This document shows, one piece after another, positions 8,390 to 17,634 of a stretch of 64,000 bases of DNA (position 1 is its first letter; the number at the start of each line of letters is the position of its first letter). The translations under genes were made by a program, and so were the position numbers. The stretch is from assembly GCA_001462345.1 (NCBI GenBank), contig LIUM01000005.1, forward strand, positions 101,262 through 165,261. Reading direction: 5' to 3'. The DNA is from Fibrobacteria bacterium AD312. Its GTDB lineage: Bacteria > Fibrobacterota > Fibrobacteria > Fibrobacterales > Fibrobacteraceae. The notes under the pieces were generated by a model. That model had not been told where the DNA came from, made no database searches, and saw only the letters and a program-made list of their open reading frames with translations.

Positions 8390-8836
8390 TTACCTCTTTT
8401 TCAGATGGCGCATTTCCAAATATTTATTCGTGAAACCTAATTTTTCATATAAAAATTTGGCTGGATTATTAGGCTCTACATGAAGAGCAATATTCCCATC
8501 TGCTTTATTGATTGCTTGTTGTAACAATACTTTTGCATAGCCACGCCCTCGTTTTTCTTTGTGGGTCGCTATATAAACCAAGATGTTTTCAGGAATGTAA
8601 TCTTTCATCCCTGTTTGATTTAAGACAATGGCACTGACTATTTGATTCTCTTCAATTGCCTCTAGAATGAATCCTCCAAAAGAAGGTCCTATTTTTAAGG
8701 CAAAATCAATAGATTTTTCAATATCCGCTCTAGGGTCACCAAATTCATCTAAATGATTAAAAAGAAAGTCAATTAGTTTTTCTTTTTCTGAAGCGGAAGG
8801 TAGTTTAAACTCATCATATTCTTTTATTTTTAACAT
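8390..8836 (-). CDS. GNAT family N-acetyltransferase
   Basis: 148 aa. Motif A of the GNAT fold, with the acetyl-CoA pyrophosphate loop, is seen at KEKRGRGYAKVLLQQAI (~95-111), followed by the conserved ending VEPNNPAKFLYEKLGFTN. GNAT enzymes acetylate amines using acetyl-CoA. Its tight pairing with a PLP racemase suggests an amino-acid or diamine substrate, but this is inference. The upstream 260 bases hold the promoter and the terminator of the neighbouring fibro-slime gene. Confidence 0.8.
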   Translation of the reverse strand: MLKIKEYDEFKLPSASEKEKLIDFLFNHLDEFGDPRADIEKSIDFALKIGPSFGGFILEAIEENQIVSAIVLNQTGMKDYIPENILVYIATHKEKRGRGYAKVLLQQAINKADGNIALHVEPNNPAKFLYEKLGFTNKYLEMRHLKKR

Positions 8837-9043
8837 AATAACTACTTTGTTGTAAAAAATGATTTTATGAACGACATAAAATACATGCCTTTTCTTCTAT
8901 ATATTAAAATGACTTTATTTGGTCAACTTTTTTTTTGAAGAAAAAATCGCAAAATATTTGCATAAAACCTTAAAAACCACTCCGTATCAAAGAGTAAAAT
9001 GCACTAAAATAAAGCTAATGTGGCTTTTTTCTATAACAAGCAT

Positions 9044-9077
9044 AAAAAAAAGAACCCCAAAAAAGAGGTTCTTTTTT
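9044..9077 (-). terminator. Bidirectional-type terminator after the fibro-slime gene
   Basis: AAAAAAGAACC (to 9056) pairs with GGTTCTTTTTT (9067-9077), with a 10-base loop. On the minus strand it lies 20 bases after the stop of the fibro-slime gene and ends in a run of T. The A-run on the other side would let it work on the plus strand too, but no plus-strand gene precedes it. Confidence 0.75.
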
Positions 9078-9097
9078 GTGGTCTAAATTAGCACTAA

Positions 9098-11785
9098 TTA
9101 TTGATTGATTCTACGATACCCACGTTTCATTGTAAAATGAGTACGTTTATAAGCTTCATCCACAAAGTTTTGAGTACCACCAAAATTCACGCAATGTTTA
9201 TAAGGTTCTTCAATCAAAGCCACTTGATAAATATATGGCCCTGTAGCAATCTTACGACCTGATTGAGATACAGGATACATTTTAACGTTAATGACAGCCA
9301 AACCAGTCGCCACCGCTGGATACATGGTCGAAGTCAGTGCATCAGTACACTGGGTTTGCCCTGCAGGTGCAGATGGTTTGTTCAAAATTACGTCCATGGC
9401 ATCTTTAGTAATGGTTTCATTATACTGGCTCACAAAGTGACCCAAATGGTCAAACACGCGAACATTAATTCGAAATGGTTGACCCGTTAGAAAGGTTAAG
9501 CCTGTACAACTTTCAGTCCCATTACCATCTATATAACAACGAGTAGTATCAGGAAGACCAGCAGTACCTGCCGAGCTATTGTATGACTGAACAAAGGCAA
9601 ATCGACCCGTAGGATCCACGCTTCCATTCACTAAAAATCCAGAAGTTCCTCCATTACCACCAGGGGCTTGGGTATATTCTGGATGATCTTCTAACCACTT
9701 TTTAATATCTGAATTTTGAGCGTACTCTTCAGGAAGAGCAACTGCAATGATTTCTCCAGTGGCATTGAGAGGTAATTGATTGTTCACTAAAGGAATCTCA
9801 TTGAGTAATTTATCATTATCAAATTTAGGTCGATCAATAGTAGAATCTGTAGGAATAATTTCTGTTTCTAGAGACATGATCAATTTTCCAAAGCCCCAAT
9901 AATAACTACCTACCACTTTACCTGTAGTAGACATAATAATGATATCTGGATTTGTATAACTAAAGAGATTTCTAGCTTCAGAAGTGGTTTCTGTAGAGAA
10001 ATTAAACGATAAAGAGTCGCCATTCTGAGGATTTATCTTTTCCGAACAGTACAAATCACTACATAAAGATCCTTTGAGTTCATAGATATAACCACCTGCA
10101 GCTGGTTTATAATCCACATATCTAAACGATTCGACTTGGAAGGCAAGTGTATCTAGAGTGGTCTTCGGCAACCCTGTAACTGGATCTAAAGCCTTTCGAG
10201 TCACAAGGATAGGGAAATACGCGGGATTAGAACCACTACCTGCAATCAATTCAACAGATCCTTCATGTAATTGAGTATTGACCACAAGATTTGTTACAAA
10301 AGCATTACCCTCTGGCGTAAATTCAGCACTTAAAATCACTGGCTGACCAAAAATAGTAGGAGCAATTTCCGAAAGAGAAGATTTGATTCTCATATTAGAA
10401 CCATCTGTTTGACGGTCTGCATAGAAAAAGTGAAGATGATGCCATGAGCCATCAGTCCAACAGCCATTCACCGCAGCTTCTGCAGCTAAAGGCTGACCAG
10501 TTTGACAACCGTGTCCATTGGCCGCTAAAAGAGCGATATCCACTTTTCCTGGAGCTGCTAAGTGAGTACCGCCAAGATCCACAGCAAGCACTCCATCCAC
10601 AAAAATCCACATATCATCATCACCTGCAAATTCAAATACTTCAGCACTCCCTGCTTTATATTTGAATTTACCATAGCCCATCATGGTAAAATTATAATTA
10701 CGTAATTTAGATGTTCCAGAATAACCATCATTTCCAATAGTGGTTGTAGTAGCGGCTGCATTAGCGGCTGCTGGTGCACGAGGACCTCCATACGCAAGCC
10801 ACGATTTACATAGTTCAAAAGTAGACCGACCATTCATATCACGTTGATTTGCAGCCCATTGATAGTTATAAGGAGGGCAAAAGATGGAAAGACTTTGTGG
10901 ACCAAATTGCAAAGAGCCAGGAGCATTTGCCGCCCAAACTCCTGTACTAGGATCAATGACATCAAGAGGAAAATACCCACCGTTATTCCAATTATAATCA
11001 ACTTGATAGTAATTACTATTAGCATCTAATTTTGGTAATACCAATGTTGTTTTTGTTTCAAGATTGACGTTTGGAACAGCAGTGTACCATTGTTCAAAAC
11101 GATCATTATCACACGCCTCAACCTGTCTTAGTGGCCTCGCTGCATAATGGTTAAAAGCCCCATTTTCAAAAGGAATATCAAGGTTTTGCTGAACCATTCC
11201 TGGAGTAATATAAACAGTTTGAGCCCATTCTCTTTTGGAACAAACAGACCCACCGTTACAACCAGCTCCATCTTTTGTTGCACCAAGGCAAAGTTCGTGA
11301 ATATAACCACGCAATACATTTAAGGACCTTGGATTATGCATAGCATGAAACCCGCAACCAGAAAATTCACCATACTCTACAGGGACACCCGCTTGTGGAT
11401 GAAACTGCAAATAAGCAGGCAAAAAGGCATTAGGGAAGTTTTGCATTGGATAACCATTTGTACCCATAGGGATACCAGCCTCAGGTGTTTTTTCATTAGC
11501 ACACTTTTGATTAGAAGGTCTTAGTGATTTAGTCATCCAATAACCATCCGTCAAATAACCTTGAATGGCAGCAGCATTTGTCACACTAAGCTCATTAGGT
11601 TGTGTTGCAACGTCTGTTCCGTATATAATATTACTTTGGTATTCAGTGAAGTTTTCAAAATCAGGATGAGTGACTTCAAAATCACGAATAATAACATCCA
11701 ATTCAGCAGCGAGTACTTGGGCATTTACACAAACAGAACCTAGTAAAAAAAACGATAAAAAGCATATCCATTTATTTTGAGTCAT
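9098..11785 (-). CDS. Fibro-slime domain secreted protein
   Basis: 895 aa, exported. The signal peptide runs from MTQNKWICFLSFFLLG to about VNAQVLA. The mature protein opens with LDVIIRDFEVTHPDFENF, the typical start of fibro-slime proteins, and carries the PA14-like core at ~370-480, with FEFAGDDDMWIFVDGVLAVDLGG and later GSWHHLHFFYADR. The remaining ~400 residues are beta-rich with many Cys pairs. In Fibrobacter succinogenes such proteins are surface-exposed and linked to cellulose binding. The start chosen has AAGGAG 12 bases upstream; ATGs 10 and 19 codons earlier are less likely. It stands as a single gene with its own terminator. Confidence 0.88.
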   Translation of the reverse strand: MTQNKWICFLSFFLLGSVCVNAQVLAAELDVIIRDFEVTHPDFENFTEYQSNIIYGTDVATQPNELSVTNAAAIQGYLTDGYWMTKSLRPSNQKCANEKTPEAGIPMGTNGYPMQNFPNAFLPAYLQFHPQAGVPVEYGEFSGCGFHAMHNPRSLNVLRGYIHELCLGATKDGAGCNGGSVCSKREWAQTVYITPGMVQQNLDIPFENGAFNHYAARPLRQVEACDNDRFEQWYTAVPNVNLETKTTLVLPKLDANSNYYQVDYNWNNGGYFPLDVIDPSTGVWAANAPGSLQFGPQSLSIFCPPYNYQWAANQRDMNGRSTFELCKSWLAYGGPRAPAAANAAATTTTIGNDGYSGTSKLRNYNFTMMGYGKFKYKAGSAEVFEFAGDDDMWIFVDGVLAVDLGGTHLAAPGKVDIALLAANGHGCQTGQPLAAEAAVNGCWTDGSWHHLHFFYADRQTDGSNMRIKSSLSEIAPTIFGQPVILSAEFTPEGNAFVTNLVVNTQLHEGSVELIAGSGSNPAYFPILVTRKALDPVTGLPKTTLDTLAFQVESFRYVDYKPAAGGYIYELKGSLCSDLYCSEKINPQNGDSLSFNFSTETTSEARNLFSYTNPDIIIMSTTGKVVGSYYWGFGKLIMSLETEIIPTDSTIDRPKFDNDKLLNEIPLVNNQLPLNATGEIIAVALPEEYAQNSDIKKWLEDHPEYTQAPGGNGGTSGFLVNGSVDPTGRFAFVQSYNSSAGTAGLPDTTRCYIDGNGTESCTGLTFLTGQPFRINVRVFDHLGHFVSQYNETITKDAMDVILNKPSAPAGQTQCTDALTSTMYPAVATGLAVINVKMYPVSQSGRKIATGPYIYQVALIEEPYKHCVNFGGTQNFVDEAYKRTHFTMKRGYRRINQ

Positions 11786-12001
11786 AATACCAACCATCTC
11801 CTTAAAAGAGCCCATATAATATACACTGTAAATATAAACCATTTAATGAATTATGTAACCTTATGAAAACGCTTTTTTTGGTAAAAAAGTGTTTTGCATT
11901 TTTCTCGTGACCCAAAACATCAAAAACTCGCCCAACTTTATAACACAATTCATTAAAAATTGCTACTCTTAAGGCCTAAAATATTTTCTTTTGAGGCTAA
12001 A

Positions 12002-13327
12002 ATGACGAAATACGAACACATTCAAGTACCTTCCGAAGGTTCCCCTATCACATTAAAAAATGGCCTTTTGAACGTTCCAAACAACCCCATTGTTCCTTTT
12101 ATCGAAGGAGATGGCATTGGGCCTGATATTTGGAAAGCCGCTGTGAAAGTGCTTGATGCCGCTGTAGAAAAGGCCTATCAAGGTAAAAAAAAGATTGCTT
12201 GGATGGAAGTCTTTGCTGGAGAAAAGGCGAATACTGTTTATGGCGAAAACACTTGGCTTCCTAAGGAAACGGTAGATGCCTTTCGTGAATATTTAGTCGG
12301 CATTAAAGGCCCTCTCACTACGCCGATTGGCGGAGGAATTAGAAGTTTAAACGTCGCTTTACGTCAAGATTTGGATCTTTATGTTTGTTTACGCCCTGTT
12401 CAATATTACGAAGGCACCCCTTCTCCTGTAAAATACCCTGAAAAGGTCAATATGGTCATTTTCCGTGAAAATACCGAAGATATTTACGCTGGAATCGAAT
12501 GGGTGGCTGGCTCAAACGAAGCAAAGCAATGCCTTGACTTTTTGAAGAAAGACTTCCCTGCAGCAGCAAAAAAAGTCCGTTTTGGATCTAAAGAAGCTGT
12601 GAAACAGTGGAATGAAATGGCTCATCTCAATGAAGAAGCCGATGAACTTGTTGGTGTGGGCATTAAAACCGTTTCAAAAACGGGAACAAAACGCCTTGTA
12701 CGAAGCGCCATTGAATATGCCATCAAAAACAATCGTAAAAGCGTGACTATTGTCCATAAAGGCAATATCATGAAATTTACAGAAGGTGCTTTCCGCGATT
12801 GGGGATACGAAGTCGCGAGGCAAGAATTTGGAGCCGAATTAATTGAGAAAGGACCATGGTGCAAAATTCCAGAAGGTCATCCAGGTGCAGGCATTGTCAT
12901 TAAAGATTGTATCGCCGATATCGCCTTACAACAAGTTCTCACCCGCGCCGAAGATTTTGACGTCATCGCTACCTTAAATCTCAATGGAGATTACTTATCT
13001 GATGCGCTTGCAGCACAAGTGGGTGGTATTGGCATTGCCCCAGGTGGTAATATCAATTATGTTAGCGGGCATGCTATTTTTGAAGCCACTCATGGCACCG
13101 CTCCCAAATACTCTAATTTAGATAAGGTGAATCCAGGTTCTGTTGTACTATCTGGAGAAATGATGCTTAGGCACATGGGTTGGAACGAAGCCGCCGATCT
13201 TGTGAATAAAGGATTATCAGGAGCCATTAGTTCTAAAAAAGTCACTTATGATTTTGCAAGGTTAATGGACAACGCCACTGAAATCGGCTGTATGGCTTTT
13301 GGCGAAAACATCATCGCTCATATGTAA
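12002..13327 (+). CDS. icd: NADP-dependent isocitrate dehydrogenase
   Basis: 441 aa. It oxidatively decarboxylates isocitrate to 2-oxoglutarate. It has the E. coli-type Icd layout: [15 protein letters not shown] (~40), the substrate loop [24 protein letters not shown] with the key Ser and Arg residues, [31 protein letters not shown], and [17 protein letters not shown] near the C-terminus. [10 protein letters not shown] (~365) completes the active site. The start has GAGG seven bases upstream; the 14 codons before it are not conserved. It gives 2-oxoglutarate for glutamate, and so for the arginine genes at 54-56 kb. Confidence 0.96.
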   Translation: MTKYEHIQVPSEGSPITLKNGLLNVPNNPIVPFIEGDGIGPDIWKAAVKVLDAAVEKAYQGKKKIAWMEVFAGEKANTVYGENTWLPKETVDAFREYLVGIKGPLTTPIGGGIRSLNVALRQDLDLYVCLRPVQYYEGTPSPVKYPEKVNMVIFRENTEDIYAGIEWVAGSNEAKQCLDFLKKDFPAAAKKVRFGSKEAVKQWNEMAHLNEEADELVGVGIKTVSKTGTKRLVRSAIEYAIKNNRKSVTIVHKGNIMKFTEGAFRDWGYEVARQEFGAELIEKGPWCKIPEGHPGAGIVIKDCIADIALQQVLTRAEDFDVIATLNLNGDYLSDALAAQVGGIGIAPGGNINYVSGHAIFEATHGTAPKYSNLDKVNPGSVVLSGEMMLRHMGWNEAADLVNKGLSGAISSKKVTYDFARLMDNATEIGCMAFGENIIAHM

Positions 13328-13331
13328 TTTT

Positions 13332-13946
13332 ATGAGTTTAACCCTTCTTTTTACAGCCCTCATTTTCTTTATTATCGGGCGATCCATTTTATTGCGATGG
13401 CGCGCTAGTCGATTAGATGCAGCAGAGTTCAGGCAACTGGATCCTGCTGTACAACTAGCGATTCTTAAAGAAAGGTTACTGGAAATGCCTTCTGAAAGAA
13501 ACCTTCAAAACATCGAAGAGTTTGCTAAAAATAAAGGGTATCGTATAGACCTTGATTCTTATCGCCTCTTGGTTCAAGAGCAAATGCATTTATCCAAAGA
13601 AAAAGAAGCCATGGCTTTAGATAATCTTCTCTACGAAAAGCAAACCGAATGGATTGACTCCATCACTCCTATTGAATTTTCTTTAGCAAAAGAAGCGAAA
13701 GAAAAGGGAGAAGTGGATGATTTTGTGGAATGGTCTTTAGAAGGAGTTCTTCGATTATACTCCGATAAAAAAATCGAGTCCGCCTTAAGCGAACTCGAAC
13801 CTTTTTATCCTAAAGCAAAAACGCTTTTAGAACAATACTTGTCTTTAAAAATATTAAGAGACGATAGTGCTCCAACCGATTCTGTTTTAGAAGAGCTTAA
13901 AGCTAAAAAACAAGCCTGGGTTGAAGCCGTTAGAGAATTAAATTAG
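13332..13946 (+). CDS. Membrane-anchored hypothetical protein
   Basis: 204 aa. One N-terminal membrane segment (residues ~3-20) is followed by a charged, helical region rich in Leu, Glu and Lys that may be helical-repeat-like. I see no catalytic motif. It begins four bases after the icd stop, so it is probably co-transcribed with icd. Its stop overlaps the stop of the convergent outer-membrane gene by four bases. The start is the ATG at the beginning of the membrane segment; a longer frame would overlap icd by ~30 bases. Confidence 0.6.
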   Translation: MSLTLLFTALIFFIIGRSILLRWRASRLDAAEFRQLDPAVQLAILKERLLEMPSERNLQNIEEFAKNKGYRIDLDSYRLLVQEQMHLSKEKEAMALDNLLYEKQTEWIDSITPIEFSLAKEAKEKGEVDDFVEWSLEGVLRLYSDKKIESALSELEPFYPKAKTLLEQYLSLKILRDDSAPTDSVLEELKAKKQAWVEAVRELN

Positions 13947-14800
13947 AACCAACGCCAAGTCAAACCGAGATTCATAATATCACGATATTGACTGTCTTCG
14001 CTGAAATCTTTGTCATAAGCTAGGTCTATTCCTAAAGAGAATTCAAGATATGGTTTTAAAGAAATTAAAAGAGCGTTTTCCCAACGACCATCAATTTCAT
14101 CTACTCCTTTGAAATTCACAAATGCCCATAGACGAGTTTTGAATGTCATAATAGTAGAGAATGAGTGCTTAAATTCTGTGACACTTTCTAAACCAGGTTC
14201 ATCTTTAAAGGATTCAAATTTAGTGGTAGAGCCATCATCAGCATAGCCATAGCCTTTAGAAATAGTCATACGATTAGCAAATGCTAAACGTTGAGTAAAA
14301 TCTTCTGTAAAAGCGTAAGAAATACCAGCAAATTGAGTTAAGTAACAAGGATCCATAAAAGAAGAAACAGGTGTTTTTGTGGAATCGGTGTATTCATAGC
14401 CCTTTGCAAATTGAGTTTCGTAACGAACACCAGCATAAGGTTTTAATTTTTCAAAAGGATTAAATTCAACTGAGCTTTCAATAAAAATCTTATCCAAAGA
14501 CTTACGAGTTCCAACGCCTTCAGTATAAGTTTGGCCCCATGCCAAGTTCACTAAATTACGCCAGTTAGCAACCTTCCATTTTCCTTTCAAGTCTGCATCG
14601 TATTGCAATAACCAGGTATTTGTATTCACGCCACCATCTTTCCAATTAGAAAAATGATTTCTTGAATACTTCACAGAGGCAACGACATCTGCGCTCCAGT
14701 TTTCTGGAAGAGAGCCTGTAAACATCCCTTCTGTTTGAGCAAAAGAAGTGGATACAGCACCAAGTAAAATAAACGTGATAAGATAAAAGATCTTATTCAT
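13943..14800 (-). CDS. DUF3078-like outer-membrane beta-barrel protein
   Basis: 285 aa with a signal peptide ending near SFAQTEG. The mature part has alternating hydrophobic and polar residues and ends in aromatic WRWF, the terminal signature recognised by BamA. The opening SADVVASVKYSRNHFSNWKDGG, followed by a Trp- and Tyr-rich strand series, matches the DUF3078 pattern as I know it. Function is unknown. It follows pdxB on the same strand after 66 bases and has an AAAGGA ribosome-binding site. Confidence 0.7.
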   Translation of the reverse strand: MNKIFYLITFILLGAVSTSFAQTEGMFTGSLPENWSADVVASVKYSRNHFSNWKDGGVNTNTWLLQYDADLKGKWKVANWRNLVNLAWGQTYTEGVGTRKSLDKIFIESSVEFNPFEKLKPYAGVRYETQFAKGYEYTDSTKTPVSSFMDPCYLTQFAGISYAFTEDFTQRLAFANRMTISKGYGYADDGSTTKFESFKDEPGLESVTEFKHSFSTIMTFKTRLWAFVNFKGVDEIDGRWENALLISLKPYLEFSLGIDLAYDKDFSEDSQYRDIMNLGLTWRWF

Positions 14801-14866
14801 ATGGATTCCTTTGTTAAGTTATTTATTAGAGCAATAATAATTCTTTTTCTACTCGATTTATACACA

Positions 14867-16003
14867 CTACTCATCTACGAACAAATTAAAACCCAACTTT
14901 TGCAAAATGATTCGTCTGGATTGGTTTTTTATTGTGGTTTTTATTTTATAGGCTTTTGCTTCTCGACGAATTGGATAGTTTTTTCGAAAAGATTCAAAAA
15001 ACAAGGGGGCATTCTTAAGTAATAGACTGTCTCGTTCTATATCATAAATTTTCTTATAAATAGACCGTAAAAACTGGACATCATCCTCAACCTCTGGTTC
15101 AATATCAAGAGTTTTAGACTCCAATTCTAAGCTAAAATTTTTTAGTGGTTCTATTTCAAAAAAGTGCCCAAGCCCTCTTACCACCTGAGTCGTTGCATTT
15201 GCTTTTCCATCTTGACTATACCCTGCAATATGAGGCGTCCCTATCATCACTTGACTTAAAAGAGTCGTATTTATGTTGGGTTCTTCTTCCCAAACATCTA
15301 AAATAGCTCCCGAAATCCTTTTCTCTTTAAGATGAAAAGAAAGAGCTTGGTTATCAACAACGGGGCCTCTTGAGGAATTTATCAAAAAAGCGTGCGAAGC
15401 CATTTTTTCAATTTGAGAATGGCTTATTAAATGCTTTGTAGGGTAAAATCCTGTTTCTGTTAGAGGGACATGTAAAGAGACTATATCACTTTGTTGAAGA
15501 ATTTCTTCTAATGGTAAAAAATCATTTCTTTGATTTTGATCTGAGAGTGGAGGGTCACAAAGCAAACAACGAATCCCTAGAGCCTTTACTAACTCGTATA
15601 AACGAGAACCAATATGGCCTACCCCCACAATTCCCAAAGTAGTTTCTGCTAAAGGTTTCTTTGTCTGGTTTAATACTTCAAATATCGCTGCTAAAACATA
15701 CTGACAAACACTTCCTGCGTTACAACCAGGAGCGTGCATCCAATGAATACCGTGTTCATTTAAAAAGGGGATATCGAAATGATCTGTACCTATTGTTGCG
15801 GTGACCACAAAACGAACAGGAGTTTGTTCCAATAACGAGGCATTGCATAAAGTCCTCGTTCGAACCACGAGGGCGTCCGCATTTTTTATGTCTTGCCTTC
15901 GAATATCTATTCCTGGCATATAAGAAACCTGAAAATACGGTTCTAATACCCCTTCAATGAAAGGAATGGCGTCATCTATCACAATATGGGAACGGCGAGA
16001 CAT
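14867..16003 (-). CDS. pdxB: Erythronate-4-phosphate dehydrogenase
   Basis: 378 aa. It oxidises 4-phospho-D-erythronate in the DXP-independent route to pyridoxal phosphate. It is a D-2-hydroxyacid dehydrogenase: Rossmann motif GIVGVGHIGSRL (~123), catalytic Arg in NSSRGPVVD, Glu in DVWEEEP and His in GTPHIAGYS. The length and the C-terminal PdxB dimerisation tail (LPIRREAKAY-type segment and LGF near the end) separate it from SerA. PLP made here would serve the racemase and ArgD in this window. The tail overlaps a short plus-strand ORF that I reject. Confidence 0.9.
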   Translation of the reverse strand: MSRRSHIVIDDAIPFIEGVLEPYFQVSYMPGIDIRRQDIKNADALVVRTRTLCNASLLEQTPVRFVVTATIGTDHFDIPFLNEHGIHWMHAPGCNAGSVCQYVLAAIFEVLNQTKKPLAETTLGIVGVGHIGSRLYELVKALGIRCLLCDPPLSDQNQRNDFLPLEEILQQSDIVSLHVPLTETGFYPTKHLISHSQIEKMASHAFLINSSRGPVVDNQALSFHLKEKRISGAILDVWEEEPNINTTLLSQVMIGTPHIAGYSQDGKANATTQVVRGLGHFFEIEPLKNFSLELESKTLDIEPEVEDDVQFLRSIYKKIYDIERDSLLLKNAPLFFESFRKNYPIRREAKAYKIKTTIKNQSRRIILQKLGFNLFVDE

Positions 16004-16037
16004 GACCAGAATATAGTCTTTCTATAATTGTTTGGAA

Positions 16038-16556
16038 ATGAAGGTGTTCTATTATTTAATTTTCCTGCTTATTGGCTTTTCTTTTGCCACAGAAAAAGTC
16101 GCCATCAAAACGTGGACTCCTGAAATTGGAATTTCTATTGGTTCTCCTGCCCCCCTATTTTTAAGTGCAGGCCTCCATTATCAATTCTCAGAAAAAGTAG
16201 GAACCTTTATTCGAGCCGAAGGGTTAGGTTCTCACTCCCAAAAAAATGATTATTGGTGTGGTGGCAGAGGTACTCTTGGCTTCTCTTTATTTAGAGACCA
16301 TCCATTCTTTCTCGAATCTGGTGTAAGTCTCGGCTATTTTTATGCAAGAGCCCCTAACTATATTCACAAATTATTTAACGAATTAAATCAAGGCTATTTT
16401 TTCTATGAATACGACTGGAATGAATTCTACGATATATCCATCAATGTAGGCATTCATCTCTATGGTGTTCATGTTAGAACAGAACTTCCCCTCTTTTCAG
16501 GAGGGAATACGTCCTACTCTTTACTCTGGAGAGTGGGCTACTTATGGTCTTTTTAA
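16038..16556 (+). CDS. Putative outer-membrane protein
   Basis: 172 aa. The signal peptide ends at about FSFATEKV; the rest has alternating beta-strand composition, Gly and aromatic residues and a C-terminal VGYLWSF, consistent with a small beta-barrel. I do not recognise a family. It is divergent from pdxB (34 bases between starts) and convergent with trpS. The ATG two codons after a possible TTG start is preferred. Confidence 0.6.
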   Translation: MKVFYYLIFLLIGFSFATEKVAIKTWTPEIGISIGSPAPLFLSAGLHYQFSEKVGTFIRAEGLGSHSQKNDYWCGGRGTLGFSLFRDHPFFLESGVSLGYFYARAPNYIHKLFNELNQGYFFYEYDWNEFYDISINVGIHLYGVHVRTELPLFSGGNTSYSLLWRVGYLWSF

Positions 16557-16570
16557 TTCAAAAAAGATTA

Positions 16571-17563
16571 TTAAAAAACGCCCAAAACTTCTCTGACTCG
16601 AGACATCGTTTCTTTAGAACGAATCCTCGCTTTTTCAGCTCCATAAGCGAGGATTTTATCAATTTCTTCTGTGTGAGAAAGCAAATGGAAATATTGATCT
16701 CGAGCGGCGCCTAGACGTTCTTCTAAAACCGCTTGCAACTCTGCCTTGGCATGTCCCCAACCCAAACCACCAGCGCGATAGCGTTCTGCAAGAGCCGTTG
16801 TTTGTTCTCTAGTAGCAAATAATTTATACAAAGCAAACACATTACAAGTATCTGGATCTTTTGGTTCTTCTATCGACTGAGCATTGGTGACAATTTTTCC
16901 AATCTTCTTCTTCAATGATTTTGAATCCAAAAAAATCTCAATCGTATTATCGTAAGATTTGCTCATCTTACGGCCATCTAAGCCAGGAATCACGTCCGTT
17001 TCTTCTTGAATAAGAGGTTCTGGAACTGTCAGTATTTCACCGTATTTTTTATTAAAACGTATTGCAATATCTCTAGCAAATTCCACATGCTGTTTTTGAT
17101 CTTTACCTACAGGAACAACATTTGCATTAAACATTAAGATATCGGCATCCATTAAACATGGATAACAATAAAGCCCCATATTCACATTACTATCAGGGTC
17201 TTCTCCTAAAGCAACATTTTTATTCACTTTATCTTTATAAGCATGCGCCCGATTCATAAAGCCCTTTGGTGTAAAGCAACTTAAAACCCAGCTTAACTCA
17301 AAAATTTCAGGAATATCGCTTTGTTTGTAAAAAAGGCCTTCTTCTGGATTCAAGCCTAAAGCAAGCCAAGTGGCGGCCACTTTATAAATATTATCACGCA
17401 TGGTAGAACCATCTTGCACCGTAGTTAATGCATGATAATCTGCAATAAAATATACCGTCTCAAAATTTTTCACTAAATCAAGAGCAGGACGAATAGCACC
17501 AAGATAATTTCCAAGATGAGGAGTGCCCGTAGGCTTAATACCAGTTAAAGAAATCTGTTTCAT
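16571..17563 (-). CDS. trpS: Tryptophanyl-tRNA synthetase
   Basis: 330 aa class Ic synthetase charging tRNA-Trp. The HIGH-type signature is GTPHLGNYLGA (~13-23) and the KMSKS loop is GRKMSKSYDN (~195). Other TrpS features are IADYHALTT and the DADILMFNANVVPVGKDQKQH stretch in the Trp-binding core. Length is standard. It is divergent from rnd with 71 bases between starts. No T-box or trp leader could be seen upstream. Confidence 0.97.
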   Translation of the reverse strand: MKQISLTGIKPTGTPHLGNYLGAIRPALDLVKNFETVYFIADYHALTTVQDGSTMRDNIYKVAATWLALGLNPEEGLFYKQSDIPEIFELSWVLSCFTPKGFMNRAHAYKDKVNKNVALGEDPDSNVNMGLYCYPCLMDADILMFNANVVPVGKDQKQHVEFARDIAIRFNKKYGEILTVPEPLIQEETDVIPGLDGRKMSKSYDNTIEIFLDSKSLKKKIGKIVTNAQSIEEPKDPDTCNVFALYKLFATREQTTALAERYRAGGLGWGHAKAELQAVLEERLGAARDQYFHLLSHTEEIDKILAYGAEKARIRSKETMSRVREVLGVF

Positions 17564-17634
17564 GTTACAAATTTAATATTTGAAAGAGCTCCTCTGTTTT
17601 GAAAGAACGACTTTTTTACTAGATTCTTGCTATT

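Noticed and set aside
9010..9030. AAAGC...GCTTTTTT hairpin on the plus strand
   Set aside because: Only five base pairs and no plus-strand gene before it; chance is likely in this AT-rich gap.
14801..15022. 73-residue plus-strand ORF with a hydrophobic N-terminus
   Set aside because: It lies mostly antisense to the conserved C-terminal tail of pdxB and to the 66-base gap after it; no ribosome-binding site and no family match.
17564..17634. T-box or trp leader before trpS
   Set aside because: Only 71 bases between divergent starts, with no specifier stem or terminator.
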